Positions 48,806 to 60,568 are shown, counted from the stretch's first letter. The stretch is 64,000 nt of DNA from Cynocephalus volans (GCF_027409185.1 NC_084462.1:44340679-44404678), one strand, 5' to 3'. Made by a program: numbers and translations. The notes: generated from the letters alone by a model not told the origin.

Positions 48806-51800
48806 GTCTCCGGAATTGGGGGTAAGGCTGAGGTCCGGGATAGGCGGAGTTTGAAAGGGTCGGTAGGATGAGGGATACACTTAAAAGAATGGTGTGTTAA
48901 GTTCTTTTGCAGCTTGTTATTGGAGTTCTCGGTGGCCGAGGGTGGATCCTGAGTGTAAGGCTTCATCCTGGAAATATGAATCCATGGAGTAACATGATTA
49001 CCTGGCAGGGCAAGTTTAGCAGCAGTTGGAGTGCAAAGGATGACAGGACATGGGCCTTCCCACTTAGGGGTTAGGGGGGGTTTTGGGTTCCGGGGAAGTG
49101 TAGAATACTAATTGGCCTGGGCTGAGTGAAAGGTTATTTTTGGAAAGTGACGGATCTGGAAGTAGCCAGTCCTGGTACTTCCATAATTCGTTGCGAAGGT
49201 GGGAGAGCAAGGGTAAGGCCATGGTGGATGGTATGGGTCCTTCAGTTGCTGTGATCCCCGGGGGTAGGAGGGGCCTACCATCCATGACTTCAAAAGGGGA
49301 AAGATTGGAGGGCCTTTTTGGGAGAGCTCTGGTCTTGAGTAGAGCGAGAGGTAGAAGACGGACCCAATCAAGGTGTAATTCCAGAGACAATTTAGTTAGT
49401 ATGTCCTTTAAGGTTCTGTTGGTTCTCTCTACCTTTCCAGATGCCTGAGGTCGGTAAGGGCAATGTAGGTGCCAGGGGAGAGAGAGTGACTGGGAGAGTT
49501 TTTGTATTATCTAGGTGGTAAATTCAGTTCCATTGTCAGATTGAATGGAAGTGGGCATCCCAAATCGTGGGATGATTTGGGAAAGGAGAGTCTGGGCTAC
49601 GGTGGAGGCCTTTTTATTGGATGTTGGGAATGCCTCTACCCATCCTGAAAAGGTATCAACAAACACCAAGAGGTATTTGAGGCGCTGGACAGAAGGCATG
49701 TGTGTAAAATCGACTTGCCAGTCGGCCGTGGGTGTGAGACCTCTGGCCTGGTGAGAGGGGTATGGCCCAGGTTTGAGAGGGGTGTTAGGATTGGTACACT
49801 GGCAGATTGTGCATGAGGAGGAAATTTTTTGTAAGAGGGCTTTGTCAGATGGGGTGATTGAGAAGAAGGCTTGTAAAAACTGGGATAAAGCTTGGGGGCT
49901 AGAGTGAAGCAGGTCATGGAGCAAGCAAAAGAGAGAGGACTTATCATCATTAGGTGGTTGAGGCTGAGAGGGTGTCTGTGAACCTTGGGAGCTGTATGGA
50001 AGAATGGGAAGTTGGTTTTGTGTCTGTGGGTGCATTGCCGCAGTGTGTGCGGCGAGGTCAGCCTTACAATTCCCGTGAGTGATTGGGGAATCGTCCCTCT
50101 GGTGGGCTCTGCAATGAATGATTCCTAATTCACAAGGTAAATGGGATGCCTCAATTCATGTGGAGATTAAAGCTGAGTTGGTGATTGTGTTACCCTTGGT
50201 GTTAAGCAGACCGCGTTCTTTCCATATGGTGGCATGAGAGAGAATATTTGGAGTCAGTGTATAAGTTAAGAATTCTTCCTTCAGCTAGAACGCAGGCTCG
50301 CATGGTGGCGATAAGTTCGGCCTGCTGGTTGGTAGTACCCTTGTGTAAAGGTTGGGCCTCTATAACCGAATCAAGGGAGACTATGGCATACCCTGCGTAA
50401 TGAGTGTTTCCTTCCTTGAATGAGGACCCATCCGTGAACCATGTGAGATCAGCGTGAGATAGGGGTCCCTCAGTGATGGAAGAGCGGTAAGGTATAAAAT
50501 TTTGAAGGCTTTCTATGCAGCTACGCAAAGGGGTGTTGAAGGAATCTGGTATAGGCAGTAGGGTAGCCGGATTTAGGGGTGGGCAGGTAGTGAAGGATAG
50601 GGCAGGATTTTCCAGAAACGAGGATAGGAGGGTTAGGATTCTGGAAGTTGGGAGGGATTGGAGAGCCTTATAGGTAAGGAGGTCTTTGAGGTGATGTGGT
50701 GAGAGAATGCTGAGAGGTGCCCCAAATGTTAATTTGGATGCCTCCTTATGCAGCAACTGCCCCGCTGCTAGGGCTCTTAGACAGGGTGCCCAGCCTCGTA
50801 CAGTGGGGTCCAACTGTTTTGATAGGTATGCTATGGGGGCAAAGGAGGGGCCATAATTCTGTCCTAGGACGCCTAGAGCTTGTCCCGTATTTTCATGAAC
50901 ATAGAGGAAAAAGGGTTTAGTTAGATCAGGGAGATGAAGTGCAGGGGCTGTTAGAAGGGCCTGCCGAAGCTTGAGAAAAGGGTGCTGAGGTGAGGAGAGT
51001 AAAGGTTCTTCAGGAGGACCCTTACTCATATTATAGAGAGGTCGGGCTAGCAAAGAGAAATTGGGGATCCATGCTCTGAAATATCCGGCTAGACCCAGGA
51101 AAGATAGGATCTCTGTTTTGGTTTTGGGGATGGGCAGATCAGTAAGAAACTGTTTTCTGTCCAGGGTGATTTCCTTCTTTCCCAGGGAGAGGAGAAAACC
51201 AAGGTAGGTTACAGACGGTAAGGAGATTTGGGCTTTGGCAGGGGACACTCGATATCCCTTACCCACTAGGAAGTTAAGCAAATGGGCAGTGTCAGCTTGG
51301 GATTGTTCCCACGAAGGACTGCATCGAAGGAGATCGTCCACATATTGTAATAAGGTGGACTCTGGATGGTTTAAGTGAAAAGATTTGAGGTCCTGTGCTA
51401 GGGTCTGCCCGAAAATATGAGGGCTATCCCGAAATCCCTGTGGCAGGACCGTCCAAGTGAGTTGTTCGGAGTGACGGGAGTGGGGGTCGGTCCATGTGGA
51501 GGCAAAAATGTCCTGAGTATCGATTTCCAGGGGTATGGAAAAGAAGGCATCCTTTAAGTCCAGAACCGAGAAATCAGTAGAGGTTGCTGGGACCTTGGAA
51601 AGAAGAGTGTATGGATTTGATACAAGGGGGGTGAATGGGAATAACAGCAGCGTTAATAAGGTGGAGATCTTGGACGAGACGAAAGGCGCCATTGGGTTTT
51701 TTCACAGCGAGTATGGGAGTATTGAAAGGGGAGTGAGTGGGATGGAGATACCCCTTTGTTAATAGGTCCTGAATGATGGGGCTTAACCCGAGGAGGGCTG

Positions 51801-52361
51801 TTGTGGTTAATGAATACTGAGCCTGACAAATATATTTGGAAGGGTCTTTCACTTTTATGCGTACAGGGGAGCACTGAGCCAGGGCTGGGCTGGCAGTGTC
51901 CCAAACTGTGGGGTTAACAGGGTGCGTTAAGGTGGGTAAGGACCTTTTTGGAGGGGTGGGATTAATAGGATCCTGGGCTTGAACTAGCGCGAGGAGGAAG
52001 GAAATGGGGGAAGTGGACAAGGGCAGAGGCAAAGTAATGGAGACTTGGAGTTGTGATAGGATGTCCTGACCCAATAAGGGGACGGGGCATTGTGGCATGA
52101 CTAGAAAGGAATGGGAGAAAACAGATTGAGTGCCTTGAAGGCAGCAGGTTAAAAGAGGGGGTTTTTGGGGAAAAAAATTTGTTTACCTCCTACCCCGACT
52201 ATAGGAGAACTGCTGGAAGTGGTGGGGCCTTTAAATTCCCTTAAGACTGAAAAGGTGGCTCTGGTATCCAGGAGGAAAGATATTGGGTGGCCGTCCACAA
52301 CCATGGATACCCTGGGCTCCTGCTTTGTTACAGAGATGGTTGGGAAGGGCCCAAGGCTCCA
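48802..52361 (-). pseudogene. ERV pro-pol (PR, RT, RNase H, IN), multiply broken
   Basis: Follows gag in the same frame after a UGA. Protease: the active-site triad region reads DTRA at 52257-52268, where aspartic proteases have DTGA; a frame change follows near 52170-52185. RT: from 52098, with a frame change in a G-run at 51626-51631; in the 496-codon part below it the palm keeps D45 and YVDD at residues 117-120. RNase H: WFTDGSS start, then a frame change near 50230 and a stop at 50156-50158. Integrase: HHCC zinc site, then D and D,E core motifs with a TAG at 49511-49513 between the second D and the E; a C-run shift near 49074-49080 lies before the C-terminal domain. The pol stop overlaps the env ATG. 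Plus-strand open frames here are shadows. Confidence 0.93.
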
Positions 52362-53904
52362 TCAGTCCTCCTCAGCGAGGCCCACCATAGGTGGTGTCCA
52401 CGGTTCGGGGGACTGTGGGGCAGTTGGTCCCTCACCCCTTTGGGTGAGGGGGCAATCAGATCCCCAATGTCCCTTCTTTTTGCATTTTGGACAAGGAGTG
52501 GTGGGTGGCCTGGGGGTGGGGCAAGCCTTTGCCCAATGCCCTTCCTTTCTATATTTAAAGCAGGCTCCAGGTGGAGGCTTAGAGGTGAAGGCTGTGGGAG
52601 GGCGCCCAGGGGGGTTGATAAGCTGGGCCAACATCTGGAAGTTGGCGTGGTCGGCCTTTTGTTTTCGACGTTCCTTTTCCTCCTCCTGATTATGAAAAAC
52701 CTTGAAGGCCACTGACAGGATTTCGGTCTGAGGGGTTGCAGGACCCTGCTCTAATTTTTTAAGTTTAGTTTTAATGTCGGGGTAGGATTGGGCCAGGAAA
52801 TAGGTCATAAGGACATGCCGGCCGTCTTCTGAGTTGGGATCTAAGTTAGTGTATTGTTGAAAGGCCTGAGTTAATCTATTGAGGAACTTGGAGGGAGTTT
52901 CCTCTTTTTTTGGGACAATTCCTTGAATTTTTTGGACAATTTCTTGAATTTTTTGGAAATTGACGACCTTGCGAGCCGATATTTTGAGGCCAATTATTAG
53001 GCAAGAGGCAAAACAGTCTCGAGCCTGGATTCCCTGGGCTGTGTTATAATCCCAATTAGTTCCTATTCTGGGACTGCTTGGGGGCCTGGTGGGTGATCCA
53101 GATTGGTACGATGCGTTTCAGTGGCATGGGTTTGGGCTGTATCCCAGACCCTGCAGCGTTCCTCGGGGAGAAGGGTATTGGCTAGGAGCATGAAGATGTC
53201 ATGAAGTGTGAGGCTGTAGGCCTGCAGGATCCATTGGAATTCTTTAATGTAGGTGGTAGGGTCGGTAGAGAAAGAGCCTAGTCTTTTTTCTAATTCTGTA
53301 AGGTCAGCTAGGGAAAAGGGAACATGGACCCTAACTACTCCTTCAGCCCCAGCTACCTCACGTAGTGGGGCGATTGTTAAAGGGGAGGGGGGAGGTCCTC
53401 GGGAACGGGTGAAAGGGGGGCTTAGTGGGTCAGGAGTAGGGGAGGGTAAAGATGGAGGAGTGGATGGCGCAGGAGGTGCAGAAGGTGACGCAGATGATGG
53501 GGGAGGAGGAGGTCGGTAGGGTGGGGGTTCATCAGCAGGGTCGAAGGTGGAAGAATCGAGGGGTGACTGTGAAGATGGTTTACAGGCTAAAAGGACTTGA
53601 GAGGGAGCACAGGAGGCGCAGAGGGTGGGGTTCTGAGCCAAGAGGCGAAAAGCCTCGATGTAGGGGATCTCCTTCCATTTTTTTAGGCGCTGGCAGTAGT
53701 TAAAGAGGTCTTGTAGAATGTTAGGATCTAGTGTGCCCTCAGGGGCCATGTGTTTTGATTATCTAAAGGATAATAAGGCCAATCTTGTGTGCAGAATTTG
53801 GTGAGGAGTTTGGGCTTAATATCCGGCCTGAGGGAAAGGTTGGTGAGGTTTTTCAGAAGGCATTGAAGTGGAGAGTCCCCTAGGGAGGAGGAGGAAGCAC
53901 CCAT
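52362..53904 (-). pseudogene. ERV gag (MA-p12-CA-NC), broken
   Basis: The start ATG at 53902-53904 gives MGASSSSLGDS, whose Gly2 fits a myristoylated matrix. The frame changes near 53750 and again near 53062, with the remaining parts open. A proline-rich region holds PPPY, the late-budding motif. CA carries the major homology region near 52890, just after a 21-bp in-frame tandem duplication at 52914-52955. NC has two CCHC knuckles; the first has Tyr at the second Cys position (CFKYRKEGHWAKAC), the second is intact. Gag ends with UGA at 52362-52364, and pro follows in the same frame. Confidence 0.92.
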
Positions 53905-54590
53905 TCTGGTCTCTTAATGGAAATTTAGACAGAAATCGGACAGAGATTAGTGATAAGACAGATCCTTCAGCCGGTTGGGAAAGGCGGGATCCTAGAGGGT
54001 GTCCCCAGTAGGTCACGTCAGTCCCGGCAGGTTCAGGTACAAACCAGGAGGAGAGAAGGGAGGTGTGGGTCATCACTCAGACCTTCACTTCTCTAGGGCA
54101 AAAGCCCGGTGCCTGAAGGAACCTAGCGCTAGGAATTTCTGGTCAGGTCCCGGACCCGGGAAGTGGAGAGAAGAGAGTGGTGGACAGGAGGGTGAAAGAG
54201 AGAAGGAGAGAACAGAATGGGGCTTTTAACCTCCAAAAATGAAAGTAAAAGTTTACCGGGGCTTTGGAACCTGTTATAGTTTGGGAATTTATGGTGGTCG
54301 TGAAGACCGTGGTGGGGTGGGGTATTGGGCTTTAGGGGCTAGCGACGATCATGGCTAGACTCCCTGCGGTAGCCTGAAAAGGGCTGGTGCCCTTTAGGAA
54401 AGGGGGCTTACCTAATGATGAGCCGGTGGTGAGCGGAAGGAGCCAGCGCCGAAAAGAATGGGCGAGGGTGGACCATCAGTGGTGAGCGGTGGAAGGGAGG
54501 CCGGTCCTGGCGGGACGGAGTTCCCGAGGGGCGACTCAAAAAGTGTTGCTGCTGCGATCTGAAAAGTGTCGCCGCTCAAGGGGAACTCCA
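53905..54590 (-). other. ERV 5' leader
   Basis: Untranslated region between the primer site and gag, about 690 bp, expected to hold the packaging signal and the splice donor; I cannot place either with confidence. Confidence 0.7.
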
Positions 54591-54608
54591 TCCCGGGTTT
54601 CAGCACCA
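54591..54608 (-). other. ERV primer-binding site, tRNA-Phe type
   Basis: Viral sense TGGTGCTGAAACCCGGGA, two bases (TT) after the 5' LTR. It matches the complement of the tRNA-Phe 3' end at 17 of 18 positions (T for C at position 7). Confidence 0.88.
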
Positions 54609-54610
54609 AA

Positions 54611-54893
54611 TGAAAGGACGAGTTGACACCAGTTGACGATCCACCAGAGAGAGCCCATTTATTAGGCAGCACACACACATATATATAGGGCTTTAAGGGA
54701 AAGCTGATTGGTTTAAAATACAATCCCTATTTAGCATACCACATGGGGCTTGGGGGAGAGCTGATTGGCGTGCGATTCGCGCCGGCAGGAAGGAGAATGC
54801 AGAAGAGAAGGGCAACCAGTGCCATGATGGGGTGCGGCCGAGAAGGGCTTATGTGATCAGGGTGTGATCCCTTGGGGCATTTGGGTTCTTACA
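54611..54893 (-). repeat. ERV 5' LTR with TATA and poly(A) signal
   Basis: 283 bp. In viral sense a CCCTATATATATG TATA region (complement of about 54679-54690) is followed about 20 bases later by AATAAA (complement of 54658-54663), the compact layout of gammaretroviral LTRs with a short R. It directs transcription leftward, against TTC23. Confidence 0.92.
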
Positions 54894-55755
54894 AAAGCCA
54901 AGGTCATTCATGTGAGGCCCTTCCACTTTTCTAATAGGCATTTAATGCTGTGATTTCCCGTAAGGACTGCTTCCATAGCATTCTTAAATTCTTGTATGTT
55001 TTGCTTTTGCAGCATCCAATTTAAACTACTTTCAATTTTTTTTTGTTTTGTTTTGTTTTGTTTTTCTTTGACCTATGGTTTATTTGGAATTGTGTTATTT
55101 CATTTCCAAACATTTGGACATTTTTTTAGATATGTATCTGTCATTGATTTATAATTTAGTTCTTTGTGATCAGAGAATATACTTTGTATGACTTGAATCC
55201 TTATAAATTTATTGAAACTTGTTACATGGTCCAAAATATAATCTGTCTTAGTTAATGTCCATGTGTACTTGAAAAGAATGCATATCCTTTTTTGGGTGGA
55301 GTGTTCTAATAAATGTCAAATCAAGTTGGTTGATCATGTAGTCCAAGTCTTCTATATCCTAATTTTCTGCCTACTTGTTTATATCAGTTATTAAGAGATT
55401 TTTAAATCTCTGACTATAATTTAGAATTTGTCTATTTCTTCTTACAGTTCTATCCATTTTGGGTCTTATATTTTGAAACTGTTATTAGGTGTGTAAACAT
55501 TTGGGATAATTATGTCCTCTTGATGAGTTGCCCTTCTCTATCCCTGGTAATATTCTTTGCGATAAAATCTACTTTGATGTTAATATAATAACTCCAAGTT
55601 TATTTTTGACTAATTTTAGGGTATTATTTTTCATCCTTTTACATTTAATCTAGTTGTCTATATTCTAGCCACAATTTCTATTTTAAAAATGTGTATTTCT
55701 AAAAGTAACTATGGAAATTATCATTTAACACCTTTATTTTTTATTTAAAAATTAG

Positions 55756-55955
55756 AGGACAATGTATATAAAAATATGCAAGAATCACAGGAAACGCACA
55801 TATCCAATCACCTAGATGAAATTGTTGCTGCTGTCAGCATCACTCGTAAAAAGAAGATCCAGAACAAGCTGCCTGAGACGGCACTATTCCAACTTCCTCA
55901 AGAGAAACTCCTCCTCTGTGAAGAGAAAGCAAAGTCCTATTCCAGCAGTCATGAA
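55756..55955 (+). CDS. TTC23: TTC23 first coding exon
   Basis: The start ATG at 55776 gives MQESQETHISNHLDEIVAAV and 60 residues ending KSYSSSHE, which I recognise as the N terminus of tetratricopeptide repeat protein 23. The donor is GAA|GTAAGA in phase 0; the likely acceptor is TTTAAAAATTAG at 55755, with a poor pyrimidine tract. TTC23 is a TPR protein placed, with IQCE, at the EVC zone at the base of cilia, where it supports Hedgehog signalling (established knowledge). The exon follows a decayed antisense L1 by about 65 bp and the ERV 5' LTR by 0.86 kb. Confidence 0.92.
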
Positions 55956-56149
55956 GTAAGAAGCTTTTCATTTCTATACCTGTACTCTGGGAATTAAGCT
56001 ATAACATATGATCAAGAGAAATAGCATATTTTAGATCACATTCCTAATCATCTCAGGAGGTTGGTACAAGACAGTATATGAGAGAGTGCCTTGCATGCAT
56101 GAGTGAGTACAGTGGTACCTCAGGGCTCCATGCACAGTGGGTGACATGA

Positions 56150-57430
56150 TCAAGGACAAATATTTACTGAGCTCCAACCATATGCCAGGTCTAGGCTCTT
56201 GAGTACAACACAAACAAAGCAGTTGAACCTTCTGCTCCTGTGGTGTTTATAATTCCTTGTGTTCTTAATCTTCTCGTTCTCTGCATCCTTCTTTCCCATT
56301 CTCCCCTCAAAAGTTTTACTCATTCACTCATTCATTTAATCTGCATTTCTCTACTACCTCTTACATGTCAGGCCCTGTTTGTCTATTTATTTATTTCACA
56401 AATACCTGTTGTATGCCTAATGTGTGCCAGGCACTGTGCAGGTGCCAGGGGCAGACAGAGGAAAGCCACAGCCTCTGCCTTGGGGGGCACTCACTGTTTG
56501 GCTAGGAAAATAGGGGGACAGATAATGGTAGTTAGTGTGAAAAGTACTGTGAGGACACAAGCTCAGCTGGGAGGATATTTGCAGTAATCCTGGCAAGGAA
56601 TTATGAAGGCCTGAATTATGTATGGCAGAGGCAGTAGAAATGCTGAAATCTTTTGAAAGGAATTTAGAAATGCAAAGCAGTGGAACTGGATGACCGAAGG
56701 AATGTAGGGGATGGAGAGGCAAGAGCGAGGCAGAAAGAGTGTGTAGAATTCCTGACTTAGGTGTCAGTCTGCTTGGGTGACTGGAGGCTTGCCCGTACTC
56801 TGCATCAGTATAATGAATACAGGAGGGAGAGCAGGATTATGGCAAGAGGGTATGAATTCGATTTTGAATGTGTGAGTATTCATTATGCCACAGGTACTTA
56901 TTCAGTACCTAAAGCCTTGTGCTAGGTCAACTCTAGGCCAGCAGCCTTTCTCAACCAGAATTAACTTATCTTCTATGCATCTAGAATGGTACTAAAGCAT
57001 CTTTGTGTTCTGTGGTTCAGATGAGGAATCCCAGGATATAGCATTGAACAGGACAGACAAGGTGCATGCCCTCGTGGACCTGAGGGGCAACCAACATTGT
57101 AAATAAACCAGATAATTATAGATAGTGGTAAATGTTGTGGGGGAAGCAGAGTGGGCCCATGCTGGGTCAGGTGGTCAGGAAGGGCCTCCTTGAAGAGGTA
57201 ACAAATGAGCTGAGATCTGAGGAAGTGAAGGAGCCAACATAGAGGGGCTGAGGGGAAGAGTTCTGGGGAGAGGAAACAGCACACCTAAAATCCACAAGCT
57301 GGGCACAAGCGGGATGTGTTTGAAGTGAAGAGAGGAAGCCTTGGACTGATATGAAATATGGTTCTCATAGGGCCTTGCAGGTTTCAAACTAAATGCCTGT
57401 AAAAGTATATTCAGCAAGATATCAGCATGA
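56150..57430 (-). mobile_element. LINE-2 remnants, antisense
   Basis: Several L2 3'-region matches in complement: TGTGTGCCAGGCACTGTGCA at 56420, ATATTTACTGAGCTCCAACC near 56158, and GACAGACAAGGTGCATGCCC near 57051 followed by GTCAGGAAGGGCCTCCTTGA. They may be more than one copy. Confidence 0.65.
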
Positions 57431-57449
57431 TGTAATTTACCTTTTAAAA

Positions 57450-57800
57450 TATCCAGTTTTTGTTAATTTTTTATTTTAAAATAATTTCAGACTTACAGAA
57501 GAGTTGCAAGATTTTTAACATTTGCTTTATATATATATCTCTCTCTCATATTATTTTTCTGAACTTTGAGAGTAGGTTACAGATATTGAAATTAGGAAAT
57601 TACTATTTGTATAATACTATTATCTAATCTACAGACCTTATCCATATTTCTCCTCAATGATGTCCTTTACGGAAAAAAATCAGATCCATGGTCCATTCCA
57701 TGAATTTATGTTGAATACAGTTGTCATGTCTCTTTAGTTTCCTTCAATCTGGAACAATTTCTTAACCTATCTTTGTCTTTCATGATCTTGATATTTCTGA
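57450..57800 (-). mobile_element. Old L1-related fragment
   Basis: AATAATTTCAGACTTACAGA, ACTATTATCTAATCTACAGA and ATGATGTCCTTTACGG resemble a common ancient L1-type repeat in antisense; name not asserted. Confidence 0.5.
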
Positions 57801-58580
57801 AAAGTATACTGTAATTATTTTATAGAATATGCCATTTTTAGAATATTCTATATTCTGTTTTGTAGAATATTTAAATTTCATTTGAATTCTTCTTATCTTT
57901 TCTCATGATTGAATCAGATTATGCATTTAGGGCAAGCATACCACAGACATGACACAGGGCCCTTCTCAGTGCATCTTATCAGAAGGCCCATAATATGGCT
58001 ATCTGTCTTTTGCTGTGATGCTAACTTTGAACCCTTGGTTAAGGTGCTGTCTGGTAGGATTTTTCACTGTAGAATTACAGTTTTTCTCTTGGTGATTAAT
58101 AACCATAAGTACTTCGTAGGGAGATTTATTGAGACTCTATATATTTAAGACTTTGCCCCCTAATTTTAGCATCCACATTTATTTGTTGGCATTCTATTAC
58201 AAGGAAGAGCTTTTTTTTCTTCACATCTTATTTATTATTCATTTATTTATAGGGTTCAGAAAATCCTATTTTTCAAATGTGTTACAACCCATTATTTTCA
58301 CTGAAGCTTAAGTTGCCCCATATTTGCCAGTGGGATCCTGTGTCCTCAATCTATCCTCTCATTCTTTGAACATTAATTTCTGGCACAACAAGATTTTTCA
58401 GGTTCATCTTGGTCTTCCGCTGCTCCAGCCTTGAATTCAAGGAACCTTGGTTCCTCTTGGTGGGGAATAGTATTTAGACAGCAAGATCTGGGTATAAAAT
58501 ATTGATTCTTAAATATATGTGGCCAGGCCAACTAATCATCAGTGTTACATATTTAATTAGAAGTTTAAGAAACTCCAGAT
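57801..58580. other. TTC23 intron, unassigned
   Basis: AT-rich; probably the continuation of the repeat before it. No gene. Confidence 0.4.
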
Positions 58581-58589
58581 AGTCCAGAA

Positions 58590-58765
58590 ATAATGCTGTG
58601 GGGAGAGCTCTGGACTTTGCATCAAGGAGCCTGACTGTGAGTTCTGACTCTACTACTCGGGTGATAAATCATCTCTCCTCTCTGACCTTACATTTCTTTG
58701 TCTTTAAATTGAGGGGATTATGGTTGATTATCTCCAAGGCTTGTCCCGGTTCTGAAATTGTGTTC
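58590..58765 (+). repeat. MIR, sense
   Basis: GAGCTCTGGACTTTGCATCA, TCTGACTCTACTACTCGGGT and ATTGAGGGGATTATGGTTGA follow the MIR core order. Confidence 0.75.
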
Positions 58766-59772
58766 CTACTTCATTTTTATCTCTCCTCTACCCTGTAACC
58801 ATGCCTGTTGCTAAAGCCACAGGAACTGGCATAATAGAGGTTGGAAAGCCAAAAGGGATATCCAGACTATGCATTAAACACATGAGAGAGTGGAGGGGAG
58901 GACCAACTGCTCTTTCTATACCCCGGTCTCCATTCAGGTAATGAGAACCAGGACTGTGATCTGGGACACCTGACTCAGTCAGCAGAATCCCCCTCGTTGG
59001 AAATTTGTGGTTGGAACAGATCCACTATCAGAACAGATCTCCCTCTCTTTTTGGCAGACTGTCTGTCTAGACTCCCCCATGTTTTCATCATTTCCTTCTT
59101 TTTCATACACTGTATTCATTGCTCTCTCTGTCTCCTAAGAAGTCATTCCCTAAACTTCCTGTGTCTAGAGGCAATAAAAGCCTGATCTCAAAAGAAGAGA
59201 TACAGACAGCCATTGACAATGTTCAGCCTCACTAATTTAGGAGGGAAAAAAAATGCAGATTAAAACAAGGAGAAATGGATTAACTGACAAATTGGCAAAC
59301 TAAAAACTAAATAAGAACTCAGTGTGTGTGCAGTTCCACATATGGGGCATTCCCTGCTCACAGGTGCTGTGCTGGAAGTGTGAACTGGTACAGCCTCTCG
59401 GAGAAGCACTTCAGCAGTAGCTTCTCGAAGCCTCAAAATTTTGGATATCCTCTACCCAATAATCCCATTTGCAGGAATTTATTCTAAGGAAGTATTTATG
59501 GGTATGAGCAAAGCTACAATGTGCTATAAATTGTACTTATTTCTAATGTCTATTATCTGTTTCACCCTACAGGATGAACACTTTAGCACCCAAAACAGAT
59601 CTTTGTCTGTCTTGTTCTCTGATGTATCGCAAGTGCTTAGAAACACACTTAGCCTATAGTAGGCACTCAGTAAATATTTACTGAATGGGTAAAAGTACAA
59701 AGTGATTTTGTGTTTTGTGACTCCTAAGTTTTAAGTTGTCTAACTGGTAAGCCCATTTTCTCTTCCTGACAG
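58766..59772. other. TTC23 intron, few features
   Basis: An L1-like patch at about 59210-59560 (AACTGGTACAGCCTCTCGGA) and an L2/MIR-type end near 59650-59690 (TAGTAGGCACTCAGTAAATA); otherwise nothing. Confidence 0.45.
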
Positions 59773-59896
59773 TATAAACAGGCTATTCAAGAGCTTGTGC
59801 GTTGTGTAGCACTGACAAGAATTTGCTACGGTGACTCTCACTGGAAACTAGCACAGGCGCATGTTAATCTGGCTCAAGGGTACCTCCAGATGAAAG
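59773..59896 (+). CDS. TTC23: TTC23 coding exon, TPR region
   Basis: Encodes [20 protein letters not shown] then [20 protein letters not shown] and KG, a TPR helix pair with the W/L/G/Y/A pattern. The acceptor is CTCTTCCTGACAG and the donor AAAG|GTGAGC. At 124 nt it enters in phase 0 and leaves after one base of a Gly codon, which the 62913 exon completes. Confidence 0.95.
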
Positions 59897-60550
59897 GTGA
59901 GCTCATGTCAGACTGAGGAGGGTCATTTGGTTGGTTTCTGCTCTTCTCCCCAAATTTGATTCACATTTAACCAGGAAGATCTGGCTTTTGGATATTCTCC
60001 TTCCCAAATACTGAGAAGCTATTTCTTTTTAGAAAGAGTCAATATGGTAGTAACATATAAATATTCCAAGGGAAAAGGGAAGGAAGATTGTAACCCTTCT
60101 AGGTTTTTTGTTCTGGGGGGTTTTTTTAATCTTAAAAATAGTGTTCTTAGGAGAGAATTAATCTTTTAGGTTATTAGAAAGCATTTGTAGAAAGAACCCA
60201 AAGCATGGGATACGGGCCTAGAATGGGATCCATTCACATTTTTATTGATGGGGAGTCTCTTGACTATAAGTAACCAAAAAAATAAAAGACTAACTCAAAT
60301 GGGCATAAAAAAATTTATTGGTTCATACAACTTAAAAATCCAGGGGTAAAACTTGCTTTAAACTCAGCCATAAACAGACAATGTCACCAGGATTCAGCTT
60401 CTCTTTTTCCCCTGCTTAGCTCTGTTTTTCTTGGTATTGGCTTTATGCTTAGCCAGGCTTTGCCCACATGGTGGCAGCAAGGCTGCCAACAGCTTTAAAC
60501 TCTTTTTCTAAGCATTCACAGGAGAAGAAGAATGTCCCTCCACCATAATC
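59897..60550. other. TTC23 intron, no clear feature
   Basis: Nothing recognised. Confidence 0.45.
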
Positions 60551-60568
60551 CTAGGATTTGGGGGTTCT

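Larger units (their letters stand above)
47243..54893 (-). mobile_element. Class I endogenous retrovirus, gammaretrovirus-like (ERV-F type)
   Basis: A 7,651-bp provirus on the minus strand, order LTR-PBS-gag-pro-pol-env-PPT-LTR. The LTRs begin TG and end CA in viral sense, and a 5-bp TSD AAAGC lies at 47238-47242 and 54894-54898. The primer site matches tRNA-Phe with one mismatch, as in the ERV-F/Fc group. Gag has a PPPY late motif and two zinc knuckles, RT has YVDD and the TM has CX6CC, all gammaretroviral. I count about 13 substitutions and two small length differences between the LTRs (roughly 5%), suggesting an age near ten million years under usual mammalian rates (inference). At least seven frame changes and several stops make it non-infectious. 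It lies in TTC23 intron sequence, opposite to the gene. Confidence 0.95.
43075..55690 (-). mobile_element. Large antisense L1, split by an L1 and an ERV
   Basis: Old L1 in antisense: 3'UTR and ORF2 end at 43075-43680, continuing at 44754-47242, and again at 54894-55690 (TTGTGATCAGAGAATATACT near 55164). The two interruptions are exact: a sense L1 at 43681-44744 and the ERV at 47243-54893, each with a TSD. Not coding; open frames over it such as 45170-45746 are accidental. Confidence 0.85.

Noticed and set aside
52165..53703. Plus-strand open frames of up to 174 codons over the ERV gag/pro region
   Set aside because: Complement of the proline- and glycine-rich gag/pro coding strand; the minus strand carries clear retroviral motifs.
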